Source: Macrosoma leucophasiata (taxonomy: Eukaryota > Arthropoda > Insecta > Lepidoptera > Hedylidae). From it: a stretch of DNA of 64,000 nucleotides. Position 1 is the first letter of the stretch. Each line of letters opens with the position of its first letter. The translations under genes and the position numbers were made by a program. The notes under the pieces were generated by a model, which worked only from the letters and a program-made list of their open reading frames with translations, ran no database searches and had not been told where the DNA came from. The DNA is taken from NCBI GenBank assembly GCA_036365455.1, contig JAWQUS010000027.1, forward strand, positions 19,828,501-19,892,500. The letters are read 5' to 3'. Positions 10,429-21,394 of the stretch are shown piece after piece.

Positions 10429-10733
10429 CCTCGGTAGCCTAGTGGTAGCAGGCCACTACTACTACGCTGAGGTCCTGGGTTCGATTCCCGGGTAGGGGGT
10501 TATCAGAGATAATGGTGTAAAGTCCTTTATCTCTGGTTCTATTGGGATTTTTCCATTTTCTGGAAATTTCCCAGTACCTCGAAGTTTGGTAATGTGCCCG
10601 GAGATGTCAACAGGCTCGCCACCTGTTACATGGGCCAAAACCTAACCGGCGAATCGTGGGTGTTTGCATGTATGCTTGAATGCATGCATTTACCTCTGCC
10701 TACCCCTTCGGGGATTACAGTCGTGAAGTTACG
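10429..10733 (+). mobile_element. SINE-B, full length, 12-bp target duplication
   Basis: Best reference copy. Head CTCGGTAGCCTAGTGGTAGC (A box), B box GGTTCGATTCCC, then a body with TTATCTCTGGTTCTATTGGG and CACCTGTTACATGGGCC, and tail CTACCCCTTCGGGGATTACA. The exact duplication TACATTTTTATG lies at 10417-10428 and 10734-10745. It lies inverted to the copy at 9101. Confidence 0.93.
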
Positions 10734-11181
10734 TACATTTTTATGTATTTTTTATTAACGTATGTAACGTATATAATAATATAGTCCAAAAAAATGTAGA
10801 AATGTAATCAGACGTCAAAAATTATTTTCTCTTTTTTAAAATAAATCAGGAGTCAAAACAAAGTCATTTGAACAACCTAAATGTTTCCCATTTAACCAGT
10901 GCACAAGAAACCAATCCCGCATTGCACCTTTTTGCTGTTCAAAGTTAAACGATTGTTTGTTTAAACTAATAAATCTCGGCCATACTTAGGCGAGGTTATG
11001 CAGCCATTAGACGCTCTACATAAATCGGGCAGAATCTTCTGAATTTTAAAGCAGGTATGACTAATATGATTTTTGAACTAAATCAGGCACTACCCATTTT
11101 ATAATAGGTCTAATATGTTGATATCAAATATACATAAAAAAATATGGAGTGCTTCGCACATATACTTAACTTTATTTCTCC

Positions 11182-11396
11182 TTCACTGGAGGTAGAGCTG
11201 CAGTGCTGGACCTGTGGGACTAAATTCAGCGTTATCGTGGTCCGCTCAGTCAGGTAATGCACGGGCCGTAATTTCCGGTACAGAGGTACCTTAAGACTCA
11301 GAAGTGACAATGCACTTACATAGAAAGATGAGATATGAGATATTTATAGGCTACAGTATTACTCAATGTGAATTGTGAGCTTATTTATCACTTACT
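11182..11396 (+). repeat. SINE-A, old diverged copy
   Basis: CACTGGAGGTAGAGCTGCAG, then GCCGTAATTTCCGGTACAG, then TTTATAGGCTACAG preserve the family order at reduced identity. Confidence 0.65.
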
Positions 11397-11449
11397 GGCA
11401 TTAAACAGGTGTTAGAGGCATGACATGTTTAATAGTAATTTAGAACTTT

Positions 11450-11742
11450 ACTGGTGGTAGAGCTCCAGTGACGGAGCTCGCGGGCGTAGGCACCACCGCA
11501 TTACCTAATATACTTGCCGCTAAATGGTAGTGTTTAGCACTGTCGTGTTCCGGTCAGGTGGTAATGTACGGCCCTGTAATTTCCGGCACAGAGGCGTAAT
11601 ACCTTAGGCCTCAGGAGTGGTAACGCATCTGCATTTTGACCTTGGTCTTTGTGTGGGTGTCTATAGGCTGCAGCCATCACTTAATATCAATGTGATCTGC
11701 ATGCTTGTTCGCCACTTCAGTGACATAAAAAAAAAAAAAAAA
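11450..11742 (+). mobile_element. SINE-A, full length
   Basis: A complete ~293 bp copy from ACTGGTGGTAGAGCTCCAG to a pure A tail. Best reference for the family, with the 16340-16599 minus copy. No clear long target duplication. Confidence 0.88.
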
Positions 11743-11837
11743 GAAATATTATCAAATGGGCAAATCAACTTACACAGTGTACCATAATATTAAAGGAAGG
11801 ATACTCATATAGTAATCAAATACATATTATACTGCTA

Positions 11838-12240
11838 TTAAAGTAATGCATACAACTGAACTGAATAAGAAGTAAACTTACAAATCATGTCAAGTAAAAC
11901 CGTTTTTCCTGAAATGTCTTGACCTATCAGATCGTTATGGTTCAGTTTAGAAAAACTTAAGAATTGCTGAAGTCTCCGTTTCAAAAACACATCGCCCGCG
12001 TCGAATAGGTGTGTGCTGTCCAGGAAAATGTGAGCGTGAGGATTAGATGAGTAAAGTTGGTGGGTCAATTCCAAGTGGGGAATGGTAAGTTTTTAATTGT
12101 TACCACTTAGTGGACTCGTTTTTGTTACATTTGCCGGATCGTCCGTTTGGTTAATTACTTGTGCTTACTGTACTTTTATGTTAGAGGGCTTGGACAGTTT
12201 GTATGCGACATTTCGCGAATTATAAATGATACAATTACCT
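11838..12240. other. no feature recognised
   Basis: No homology or conserved structure seen. Confidence 0.4.
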
Positions 12241-12245
12241 TTTTA

Positions 12246-12380
12246 GGGTTCCGTAACTGTATTCTTATAGGGTCACTCTTTCGTCTGTTTGTATGTCTGT
12301 CTGTCTGTCTATCTTTCTGTCGATCCTTCTGTCGCAGCGAATTTGCTTCAAAGCTGAACCGATTGACTTGAAATATAATA
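12246..12380 (+). repeat. GGGTTCCGT-type dispersed repeat (R5) with (TCTG)n
   Basis: AGGGTTCCGTAACTG, a TCTGTCTGTCTG run and GCTGAACCGATTGACTTGAA are hallmarks of a widespread lepidopteran repeat that usually lies next to Helitron/MITE ends. It is a partial copy; compare 47205-47758. Confidence 0.6.
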
Positions 12381-12404
12381 ATAATGGCAATTCTTGATAC
12401 GTTT

Positions 12405-12723
12405 CACTGCTGGGCGCGAGTCTTTCACCTTTTTGGGGGAGGCCGGGAGCTTACTCCCCCACGCTGCTCCAATGCGGGTTGGTGGTGTTACGGGTTAGTG
12501 CGCAACCCGCTGTCGGATGTTTTCAAACTGCATAATACTTCCAACAAGGTTCAACGACTGCTATTGATCGATAGCAACCGGGACCGACGGCTTAACGTGC
12601 CCTCCGAAGCACGGAAATGCGCATTTTAATTTTGCCACTAGCGGTCACCCATCACACACCCGACCGCGCCCTTATCGCACAACCGAGTAGATCGCTTGCG
12701 ATCTACACCAGCAGCGGAGTCAT
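12405..12723 (+). repeat. dispersed repeat R3, with conserved short hairpin
   Basis: Block order: CTGCTGGGCGCGAGTCT, CCAATGCGGGTTGGTGG, GCTTAACGTGCCCTCCGAAG, GCCACTAGCGGTCACCCATC, GTAGATCGCTTGCGATCTAC. The same order is seen at 48858-49195 and, partially, at 44785 and 54040. The last motif is a 9-bp stem with a 2-base loop. Class unknown; possibly a LINE 3' region. Confidence 0.65.
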
Positions 12724-12906
12724 GATGCAAATGCGTTGCCACCCCGAGACCTACGTTGTTATATCTCTGTGATAGTTATTATGGGGCCACACATCTAACC
12801 GGTACACGATAGTGCTGAACACTACCATTTAGCGGCAGATAGATTAGGTAATGTGGTGGTGCCTACGGCCCTTGAGTACTCCTACTGGGACCCTACCACC
12901 AGTAAA
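12724..12906 (-). repeat. SINE-A, 5' two-thirds
   Basis: From ATGCAAATGCGTTGCC to TACCACCAGTAAA in reverse orientation. The 3' tail is missing where it abuts R3. Confidence 0.75.
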
Positions 12907-13730
12907 AATATTTAATACACACCGAAATGAAAATCACAACAAACAAAACGCAGAATGTCTTAAACCCCTCGAGAAAATAAACCCACGAAATTATCTAACC
13001 ATACTAATAAACTTTACAAAGACAAACTTAAAATACACGAAATCAAGTCCATTCTCACCATGGTAACGTTCGTTTGGGAATTTAATCCGCTGCCCGGAAT
13101 AATGCTTTGATTAATATCTGGTTATTAATCATCCGTTGAGCTCAACTATTCAACGGTCTACCGGGAATTCCCAATGTACGCTTCCAAATTCGAAATTCAG
13201 AATTAGAATCCTATTAACAATATGGCGGCGACGCATGATTACACACGAACGGGTTTTAATTCTGTTGCCATTTGTGTCCTAATGTTTATTATTTTGATCA
13301 TTGGGATATTGAAAATTGGTTAATAAATGAATCCGGTTTATTTAATTTGTATATAGTTGGGTTCAAGTGCTGGTGTAGTTTAATATTTTACTAGCGTAAG
13401 TAATAATTTAGTACGATTCGTGAGTATAAACGTTTTCACTCATAACCCCAATAAATTTGATATTTTTTGGTGGATGCGGATGGACATGTCGCCTCTTTAC
13501 AAGAACAACGTTACGTTTCATTGTAATGAAGCCATGTACACATATACACAAAGACCTTTAAACAAAGAAACTTGAAAATTGGTGCAGATTGCTTTCATTT
13601 CATGTAAATTAACACGAATAAAAGATTTTTAGGAATTTGATTAGTGGAAATACAGGGTTGAACTTTGTATTTAATTTTCTCATTTCTGGACTTAGAAGTA
13701 TTGAAATCTGTATATAAGGTTACAGTATAA
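12907..13730. other. no feature recognised
   Basis: Non-repetitive within the window. It includes inverted GGGAATT/AATTCCC pieces (13075 and 13162) but no gene signal. Confidence 0.4.
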
Positions 13731-13830
13731 CTTAAGATAAGATAAGATAAGAAACATTTATTTGACACACAGCGAGACACATAAAACAGACATAAAACGT
13801 AACAGGTAACAGAGAATAGACAACACATTT
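13731..13830 (-). repeat. LINE 3' tail with (GATAA)n
   Basis: TAAGATAAGATAAGATAAG (13734-13752) followed by CATTTATTTGACACAC looks like the reversed 3' end of an I/R1-group LINE. A similar AAGATAAGATAAG tail ends the RNase H LINE at 39836-39848. Confidence 0.45.
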
Positions 13831-13888
13831 TCTAAAAATTAATACATACCTATACACGTAATATGTGTCTCACGGCTGCCAAAAAGGT

Positions 13889-13927
13889 CAGCGTCAGGTA
13901 CCTTCATGTAAAAGGTACCTGACGCTG
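13889..13927. repeat. perfect 16-bp hairpin
   Basis: Arms CAGCGTCAGGTACCTT (13889-13904) and AAGGTACCTGACGCTG (13912-13927), loop of seven bases. Function unknown. Confidence 0.85.
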
Positions 13928-14157
13928 GTTTTCAACAGGACCCTAAGTGAGTGAACCACGGATGTCAAATTTATAATAAAGGATAATTGTACTAATACTT
14001 ATACAAGGTACATACATACGGATATAAAACAGATAATAAGCCATTAAAATAACATACTTAATTAAACGATAAATGTAATACATACTAGTAGGTACAAACA
14101 ATAATAAATAGATGAATACCAAAGTAAATAAAATATAAGTAGATAAAAAACATCTTG

Positions 14158-14206
14158 CCATCAATGTAAACTGTATGCTTGTTTAACACTTCATGACATA
14201 AAAATA
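14158..14206 (+). repeat. SINE-A 3' fragment
   Basis: CATCAATGTAAACTGTATGC to CATGACATAAAAA matches only the last 50 bases of the family. Confidence 0.6.
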
Positions 14207-14449
14207 ATACAAAATTATACCACTTACCTACGTTTAATATGCAGGGAAGAACACTACATTGCTCTACTCCTGTTGTCACATGCCCAAACAGCTGGTCGCA
14301 TTGCCATGCCACATTGAATGCCAAAGCTGATCCCCCGTGCAAAGAAATGACCAGGGGCAACGCCACCATCTCTTATGGCAGACTTATTTCAATAGTTCCT
14401 TGTTTCTACGTATAATAGACGTCAAGGCAAATTTAGATTATATTATAAC

Positions 14450-14764
14450 CATAGAGCAACTCGGCCCACCGGTCGCGGCGGACCGGAGAGGAGTAGCCGA
14501 AGCGTTTATTACCGATGCAAAACAGTCTGTCATTTTTTGCGGAGGGAACTACATGTGATACACACACACACTACAAAAATCGTCTATTACTACGAAACTC
14601 ACAAGGTGTGAGTTTGACTTTGTGACTTTAACAAAATACATAAACAATTTCACGCACACATTTAAACATCTGGGCGACAGGTGTAGGAACACTTGTCTTG
14701 TACTTGTACTTTGACAGAGGGGGAAGGACTGCATATGGCTACTCCCCTCCGGTGTTACTCTATG
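14450..14764. mobile_element. hAT-like MITE, copy 2, 8-bp target duplication
   Basis: A 315-bp relative of 9431-9727. Ends CATAGAGCAAC / GTTACTCTATG, longer inverted arms GGTCGCGGCGGACCGGAG and GGCTACTCCCCTCCGG. Flanks ATTATAAC (14442-14449) and ATTATGAC (14765-14772) differ by one base. Confidence 0.88.
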
Positions 14765-14835
14765 ATTATGACTGATCTAAAGGTTACCTACTTTTCGTTA
14801 ACGTTCTTTATACCTCAAAACAAAGTAATATTTTT

Positions 14836-15132
14836 ATGATAATTTATAATGGTACGTACGGGTACCTCAATATGAATCAAAGTGTTACAGAATCATGCAA
14901 AGAAAAACCAATTGTAATTTACCACTCGGCCCAGGATTTCGAATGCACGAAAGCAGTAAATCTACTAGTTCACACATTTAGTACCGAACTAAAAAAAAAT
15001 GAAAGTAGCCTTCCTCGAACAGTAATGTTCACTTGTTCACCCCTTTACGGGTTCCAAAAAGTTGTACCGCATAACATCGTTATAAAAGTTCCCACCAATA
15101 CCAGTAACATAAAGATTAAGAGCCCAAGTTAA
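14836..15132 (+). CDS. orphan 98-codon ORF, unrecognised
   Basis: I do not recognise this protein. The frame runs from ATG to TAA with mixed, non-repetitive codons. It includes KPIVIYHSAQDFECTKAVNL and TVMFTCSPLYGFQKV, which read like a globular alpha/beta segment. No signal peptide, membrane segment or zinc motif is visible. It starts 64 bp beyond the MITE duplication and no repeat covers it. It could be a host exon, a pseudogene exon, or chance in AT-rich DNA. I cannot identify convincing flanking splice sites. Confidence 0.2.
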   Translation: MIIYNGTYGYLNMNQSVTESCKEKPIVIYHSAQDFECTKAVNLLVHTFSTELKKNESSLPRTVMFTCSPLYGFQKVVPHNIVIKVPTNTSNIKIKSPS

Positions 15133-15261
15133 GCTAAACACACGTTCCGCCTGCACGCATGTATGGAATACAAATTGTTTGAGGCGTATAATGCAACCCT
15201 AATAAATATCACTTGCGCTGTTTACGCGGTTAAACATGGCTACACTGCGCGTGTCCTTCAA

Positions 15262-15475
15262 AATATTACTGTCCACTGGGAAGTGTTCGTAGCACAATTT
15301 CCAAAATGCGCGAGTGTTATATCGCTTATTTAAAAATCCACCAATTCATTTTTTTTATGTCTCTCAAAATTATTCGAAAGTCACATGTAGGTGCTGAAAA
15401 CCGTCAGTGTTAGAGGAAATCGATTTTGTAACATGTGACTGAAACGATGAATTTATTTGAAGCTACCACGTTAAA
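15262..15475 (+). repeat. complex repeat core linked to RTE fragment, copy A
   Basis: CACATGTAGGTGCTGAAAAC and CGATTTTGTAACATGTGACT form a core shared with 15815-16020 (copy B) and with the four ~300-bp units at 16.8-19.1 kb. Copy A and copy B are direct repeats about 555 bp apart. Confidence 0.7.
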
Positions 15476-15479
15476 TGCC

Positions 15480-15812
15480 CTCTAAAAATAGGAGAAATTC
15501 ATGCCCAACAGTGGGACGATAAAAAGGGTTGTGATCAATACCACTTTTAAAAAAATCATGTTTTATATTTTCTTCTACTTCTTCTTCATAGCCATTTTCT
15601 GTGAGTTTTGTGCGATTTCCATCCATTTCACTCCAGCTGTTCTATTTAAATTGTTGTATCAACGAATCTGCGGCCTTCCTTTTTGGGTATTTTTCCTAGC
15701 AACGTGACTAGCCCATTGCCATCTCAGCTTCGCTATGTATCTAATAACGTCTGTGACTTTGTTCTCTCAGCCAGGTGTTTCTTTTACGATCTCTCAATGT
15801 GGTCCCTACTCA
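15480..15812 (-). pseudogene. RTE-type LINE reverse transcriptase C-terminus, copy A
   Basis: The minus-strand translation contains the end of the RTE ORF2 protein: IRYIAKLRWQWASHVAR (about 15705-15755), then further down AGVKWMEIAQNS. These match the family pattern, in which a K-WQWAGH-AR block and an AGxxWMxxAQ block sit at the C-terminus. The frame is broken by several indels; compared with copy B it has lost four bases near 15760. It abuts a 3' segment containing the ATGCCCAACAGTGGGACG motif. The endonuclease and RT catalytic domains are absent. Confidence 0.75.
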
Positions 15813-15814
15813 TT

Positions 15815-16020
15815 ACCTCTCAAAATATTACTGTCCACTTAAAAGTGTTCGTAGCACAATTTCCAAAATTTGCGAGTGTTATATCGCTTATTTAAAGATC
15901 CACCACTTCAATTTTTTATGTCTCTCAAAATAATTCGGTCCCATGTAGGTGCTGAAAACCAGCAGTGTATGAGGAAATCGATTTTGTAACATGTGACTGG
16001 AACGATGAATTTATTTGAAG
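15815..16020 (+). repeat. complex repeat core, copy B
   Basis: Repeats AAAATATTACTGTCCACT, GTGTTCGTAGCACAATTTCC and CGATTTTGTAACATGTGACT from copy A in the same order. Confidence 0.7.
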
Positions 16021-16034
16021 CTACCACTTTAAAT

Positions 16035-16735
16035 GACCTCTAGAAATGGGAGAGACTCGTGCCCAGCAGTGGGAATTTAACAAGGGTTGTAGCCAATACC
16101 ACTTTATATAAATTCATGTTTTATATCTTCTCCTACATCTTCTTCTTAGTCATTTTCAATCATTTCGATGAGGCCTCCTTCATAATATTCTGTTTGTGTC
16201 AGTTTTATTCATTCCATCCATTTCACTTCAGCTGTTTTGTTTAAATCGTTGAACGAATCTGCGGCGTTCCCTATTGGGTATTTTTCTCCCACGTTCTCCA
16301 TTCAGCTAAAGCGTTTTTTTAATGTAATGGAAGTGCCAAACAAACATGCAGTTCACATTGATGTTAAGTGATGACTGCAGCCTATAGACACCCACAAAAA
16401 GATCAAGGTCAAAATGCAGATGCGTTACCACTCCTGAGGCCTAAGGTGTTATGCCTCTGTGCCGGAAATTACGGGGCTGTACATTACCACCTACCGGTAC
16501 ACGATAGTGCTGAACAGTACCATTTAGCGGGAAGTATATTAGGTAACGCGGTGGTGCCTACGCCCGCGAGCTCCGTCACTGGAGCTCTACCACCAGTAAA
16601 AAGCGTTACACCATGATCAACGTTTCCTAGCAACGTGATCAGCCCATTGCCATCTCAGCTTCGCTATGTATCTAATAACGTCTCTGACTTTCTTTGTTCT
16701 CTCAGCCAGGTGTTTCTTTTACGATCTCTCAATGT
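16035..16735 (-). pseudogene. RTE C-terminus, copy B, split by SINE-A
   Basis: A second tandem copy of the fragment at 15480-15812. Its parts are 16035-16315 and 16608-16735, with a SINE-A between them. On the minus strand, VRDVIRYIAKLRWQWADHVA is in one open frame here, so this copy is better preserved in that segment than copy A. It is decayed elsewhere and non-functional. Confidence 0.75.
16316..16599 (-). mobile_element. SINE-A inserted in RTE copy B, 8-bp target duplication
   Basis: A complete reverse-oriented copy: T run at the left, TACCACCAGTA at the right. Flanking AAAGCGTT (16308-16315 and 16600-16607) is exact. Copy A of the host fragment lacks the insertion, so the SINE arrived after the tandem duplication. 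Confidence 0.9.
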
Positions 16736-16782
16736 GGTATGGTGGCAAAATATTAATTTATTTCACTCACATTCAGTAATCT

Positions 16783-17080
16783 AAACAAAACAAGAATTAA
16801 TATTTGGCTTAGCGCGCCGATTATAAAAAAAAACTGTAATCGTTTATTTTTTCTGTGGGTCTGTAACGAGCGCAATAAAAAACTAATTATTGACCCGGTA
16901 CCAGACACCGTGGGGTAAGCCTTAATGGTATCATTTTATTACACGAATTTATATATCGTGTATCAAAAAGACCGTTTATTCTGCCTTTTTATATCATGCA
17001 AATTAATTCGAAAATCCCATGTAGGTGCTGAAAATCGGCGGTGTTTGAGGCAGTCGATTGTGTAACATTTGACAACGTGA
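16783..17080 (+). repeat. repeat unit P1
   Basis: Order of motifs: AGAATTAATATTTGG, GGGTCTGTAACGAGCGCAAT, GACCCGGTACCAGACACCG, TTAATGGTATCATTTTATTA, CCCATGTAGGTGCTGAAAAT. First of four units arranged + + - -. Confidence 0.8.
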
Positions 17081-17429
17081 TTTAATTATTTTTTTTTGCA
17101 CAGCGATTTTATAGCTTTCAATGTGGAGTTAAAAATAAAATTATGGATGCTTTTAATGTAATGAAAATGGCATCTAGCCAACGCTTTTATAATATGCAGT
17201 TTTTAAAGAAAAAATCGGTCTCATTTAGTTTAAACGCTTTTTGTGCATTATTGTTGTTTGAAAAAAAGAAATCAAAAGTAGGTATGTTAAAAAAACATGT
17301 ATTTTTTTTTAAATACAAATGAACGGCCTATTATTTTTATACCATCTACAGGAAAGTCAGATACAATCCTTACTAAAATTCTGTATTTATATTTTAATAT
17401 CAATTCATATCATTCGCACACGGTTATGT

Positions 17430-17735
17430 AAACAAAGCGATAATTAATATTTAGCGTTACGTGTCGATCATTACAAAATGTGTAAGACTTTTTGTTTTTT
17501 TTTTCCGTGGGTCTGTAACGAGCGCAATAAAAAATGAATTAGTGACCCGGTACCAGGCACCGCGGGGTAAACCTTAATGGTATCATTTTATTACACGAGT
17601 GTTATATGGCGTAATAAAAAGCTCGTTTATTCTTACTTTTTGTATTATGCAAATTAATTCGAAAGTCCCATGTAGGTGCTAAAAACCGGCGATGTTTGAG
17701 GCAACCAATTTTGTAACATGTGACTGCATGATTTA
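17430..17735 (+). repeat. repeat unit P2
   Basis: Same motif order as P1: TGGGTCTGTAACGAGCGC, GACCCGGTACCAGGCACCG, CCCATGTAGGTGCTAAAAAC, TTTTGTAACATGTGACTG. Confidence 0.8.
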
Positions 17736-17811
17736 AAAATCTCTTGTTTATAGCGGAGCGAGCCAAACAAGTTATTTTTTATCACATGAACATAATAAGC
17801 AAATAAGCGGT

Positions 17812-18015
17812 AACAGTTCACATTGACGTTACGTGAAAACTGTTACCTCAAACATCTACAAACCAAAACCAAAGATGTTAATGTAGATGCGTTACCACTT
17901 ACTAGGCTTAAGTCGTCAAAAACATGCTGTTGTCCTCCGTATAAGACAAATAGAAGTATTAGACGCCTATGACACCAAACAGATGAAATTGTTGACTGCA
18001 TGCTTGTTTGCAAAT
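17812..18015 (-). repeat. SINE-A, old rearranged remnants
   Basis: AGTTCACATTGACGTTACGTG to ATGTAGATGCGTTACCACTT (minus) is followed by a plus-strand end piece GACTGCATGCTTGTTTGC. The two sit between P2 and P3. Confidence 0.5.
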
Positions 18016-18089
18016 TCTATTATATTAAATTTTAAAAAGCGACAATGAAGAGGCTATAAAACGTTGTGCAATAAACAAGGCATAATAAA

Positions 18090-18405
18090 ATCACGCGGTC
18101 ATATGTTACAACATCGATTGCCTCAAAACACCGCCTGTTTTCAGCACGTTCATGGGATTTTCGAATTAATTTGCATGATAAAAAAAAACAGAATAAACGG
18201 CCTTTTTAATACGCGATATAACACTCATGTAATAAAATGATACCATTAAGGCTTACCCCGCGGTGCCTGGTACCGGCCCACTAATTCTTTTTTTATTGCG
18301 CTCGTTACAGACCCTTGGCAAAAATGACAAAAGATTTTACAGATTTTGTTATAATCGCCGCGCTAAGCTAAATATTAATTCTCGTTTTGTTCACATATTT
18401 TATGC
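18090..18405 (-). repeat. repeat unit P3
   Basis: Inverted copy: ACATCGATTGCCTCAAAACA, TTAATTTGCATGATAAAAA, TAATAAAATGATACCATTAA, CGGTGCCTGGTACCGG, TTGCGCTCGTTACAGACCC. It pairs with P2 in inverse orientation. Confidence 0.8.
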
Positions 18406-18734
18406 AAGAGTAAACCAATATGAATTAGACCGCGATAGTTTGCTATTAAATCTTTTGAGTATTATTTACATGGTAGCATTAATCAGTAATAAATAATTGG
18501 AATCACAATTAACGTCAACTCCAAATGAGAGCATTTCGTTTTGGTTAAACTTAACAATCCAGATTATGAACAATAAGTAAAATATATGAAAATAACACGT
18601 TTATGACACTAAAACATGATAATGTTGAATGACCGCTTGTTTTCATTGTCATTATGTTATAAGTACAATGATCATTATAATCGATATGGAAACGGTACGC
18701 TATAAAAACGCCATTATTTTTTAAATCACGAAGT

Positions 18735-19060
18735 TACATTTTGAAAATCGATTGCATCAAGCACCGCCGATTTTTAGCACCTACATGTGACTTTCAAATT
18801 AATTTGCATGATAAAAAAGGCAGAATAAATGGATTTTTTAATACACGATATAACACTCGTGTTATAAAATGATACCATTTAGGTCCCACGGTGTCTGCTA
18901 CCGGGTCACAAATCCGTTTTTTATTGCGCTCGTTAACGGACTTACGGAAAAAAAAATTAAAGCGCTTAGTTACAGATTTTGTTTTAACCGATGCGCTAAG
19001 CGAACTATTTATTTTTCTAGAAATTATATTTGCGGGTTTTCTCGCTTTTATAACTTTTAA
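18735..19060 (-). repeat. repeat unit P4
   Basis: Inverted copy with CGATTGCATCAAGCACCGCC, AATTTGCATGATAAAAAAGG, GGTGTCTGCTACCGGGTCAC and TTTTTATTGCGCTCGTTA. The outermost partner of P1. Confidence 0.78.
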
Positions 19061-21394
19061 AACACTCGCGTTTGACATTTATCACACACATTTTTATAAC
19101 CGGGTAGTTACGCGATACTATTTTCGTCGGTATAAAGGTAAAAAAGTATTTTTTTTTTTTGTGATTTCTCGCTTTTGCAATACTCCCAATTTCCTCACTT
19201 ACGTGCCACACAACTACCGTGGTTAAGGGCAGAGAGGAACTCTGGTAATTGTTTAAGCGAGAAAATACGCAAATATAATTTCTACAACGTATGAATCTCG
19301 CGAAAACATGCGAAAACATTATTAATTTTTGTTTTGTTCACAGTGCGGGCGTAGTTTATTAATATAAGGATACGAAAATATGAATTTTAATCAACGTAGA
19401 AGTTTACCTTTCCTTCTGTATTTAGCCAGCAGTCACGAGATTCTCTAAAGTACAATTATGATTAACTACCTGTTGCTAATGATTTTATCAGCGTGGTATT
19501 TATAGAAGGGGAGCCTAATTTGGGATTTTTGAATTAACTCCAGCGTGTCAGATTAGGATATGGAACATACCTTGCACCCCGTTCAGTACCTCCACCAAAT
19601 CTAAGATTTCTATTAGGGGACGAATTCTTAGGGCATCCTCCACGAGCTTCCTTTGCTTCCAAATCGTCAGAATTTTGGATGGGAGCTTTAATAGGGTTCA
19701 CTTTACATCATCTCTGAGTATCTGACATTCTTGAGTAAGTTTTCACCTTCATATTTGAAAGAATCAAATGTTTTTGAAAACGGCGCGACTTCAACGCCTT
19801 GGGTGAAGAGCGTATCAGATATTCCGAGAGAGTGTTAAATGTGCCCAAATAATGCTTGTAACAAAAATTCTGTATTGTAAATAAAACTATTTGATTTTGT
19901 AAGGGCTACCCTTCGGGTGCTATCATATACAAACCTTAGATTTAATAAAGGTAACCAACAGGGTTCAAGGTATTTCCCATATCTTAATCTGACGCGCTCA
20001 AATAACAGCAAAAATAGTATCCTAGGCTCCAGCTATCTAGGTACTATTAGTTTTGACACAAAAATTATCTTATTTTATGAGGTTCAATTTGCACTTTAAA
20101 ATTAAATCACCATTGGTTGACTAGTTTGGCCCACTCAAAATTGTCACCAAAATTACATACCTACTTACATTTTTACACGAAAAAGTTTTGAAAAACCTAA
20201 CATATTCTGAGAGGGTGTAAAATGCTCGTATTAAAAATTCAGACCATTCGGAAGAGGAGTTAGATCGTAGCGACTATTTGTTTTTTATTACGAGCTACCC
20301 TTCGATAGAGAATATGTAATAACACATAGTTAGTAGGTACCTACCTAACGTATTTGGATTATTCGCTTTTTCCCTATCTAAAAGGTTCTCATTGGATGGG
20401 ATTGTTATTATCTTGCAATTTCAAACTATGCCTTTCAGTAGCAATTTAAGGAAATTATTTATTTACTCTTTCTATGACTATTGATTTGATATATATATAG
20501 TTTTTTCAAAATTTGCATTTCAAAAATTGCAATGTATCAATTAATCATTATTAAATAGATTCTCCAAAAAAAAATATTGAAACGTTATATCAAACCCATT
20601 TATCAATCAACTGATTTGATTGAGTGAACTTTAACGATACTGAAAGAGTACAGGTTTTAACGCTTCAATTACAAAAAACCTTTATTGCAAAATTGAACCG
20701 ACTTCGAAACCAAAAAATTGCATTACTAAAAAGTGTCAAATAACAAAATGAAAATCGTGTGTGTTTATATTTATGCATCCATTCACCTCAGCCAACCTAA
20801 AAGGATGAAATTCTCTTCTGGATGAAAAAAGGATGAAAATCGTTTTCCCTTTTGACCCTTCATGGAACGTAAAGCCGCCGGTGGCCTAACAACAATTGAA
20901 AATCAATTGTCATATTTTTCTGACCTGACGGGTTATACACTTCAAACAAACATAGCTTATAATGTCTACGAGATAGCATCAATCAAACATCTTTTAATCG
21001 TATTTATATAAACTACAATTAAAACCAATGTAGTAATAGTAAGTTTCCAATTTAAACGTATAGGTAGTAAATCAATTCCACAAATAACACTCAGCATGAA
21101 GTATCGAGAATTTAGACGTGTACGTGTTTTATTATAAACGCAAACTGCAAGTCACATACATAAATATAATACTTGAGTATTTTGCACAGAAAACAATATT
21201 TACATAGAACTGAAATATGAATACTTTTATTATACAAAATTAAAAGCAAATTCTGAGTCCTACCACCCTTATACCCCATCTTCTTTATATACATATATTT
21301 ATGTATGTCGGAGACAGACCCAATAAATTGATTGACAAAGCGCCGTCCGCGTCGGTTTCTTGAGAAAATTGTATAATTCCGAACAATAATCTGA
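19061..21394. other. 2.3 kb without recognised genes or assigned repeats
   Basis: AT-rich sequence. Two loosely similar passages (AGCGTATCAGATATTCCGAG near 19809 with GGGCTACCCTTCGGG, and TATTCTGAGAGGGTGTAAAA near 20204 with GAGCTACCCTTCGATAG) hint at an old duplication of about 400-bp spacing. Confidence 0.4.

Noticed and set aside
11450..11742. SINE-A as a clear tRNA-derived SINE
   Set aside because: GGTGGTAGAGC loosely resembles an A box and GTTCCGGTC a B box, but spacing and match are poor, so the origin is left open.
18891..19226. 111-codon ORF
   Set aside because: Overlaps repeat unit P4; the corresponding frame is not preserved in P1-P3.
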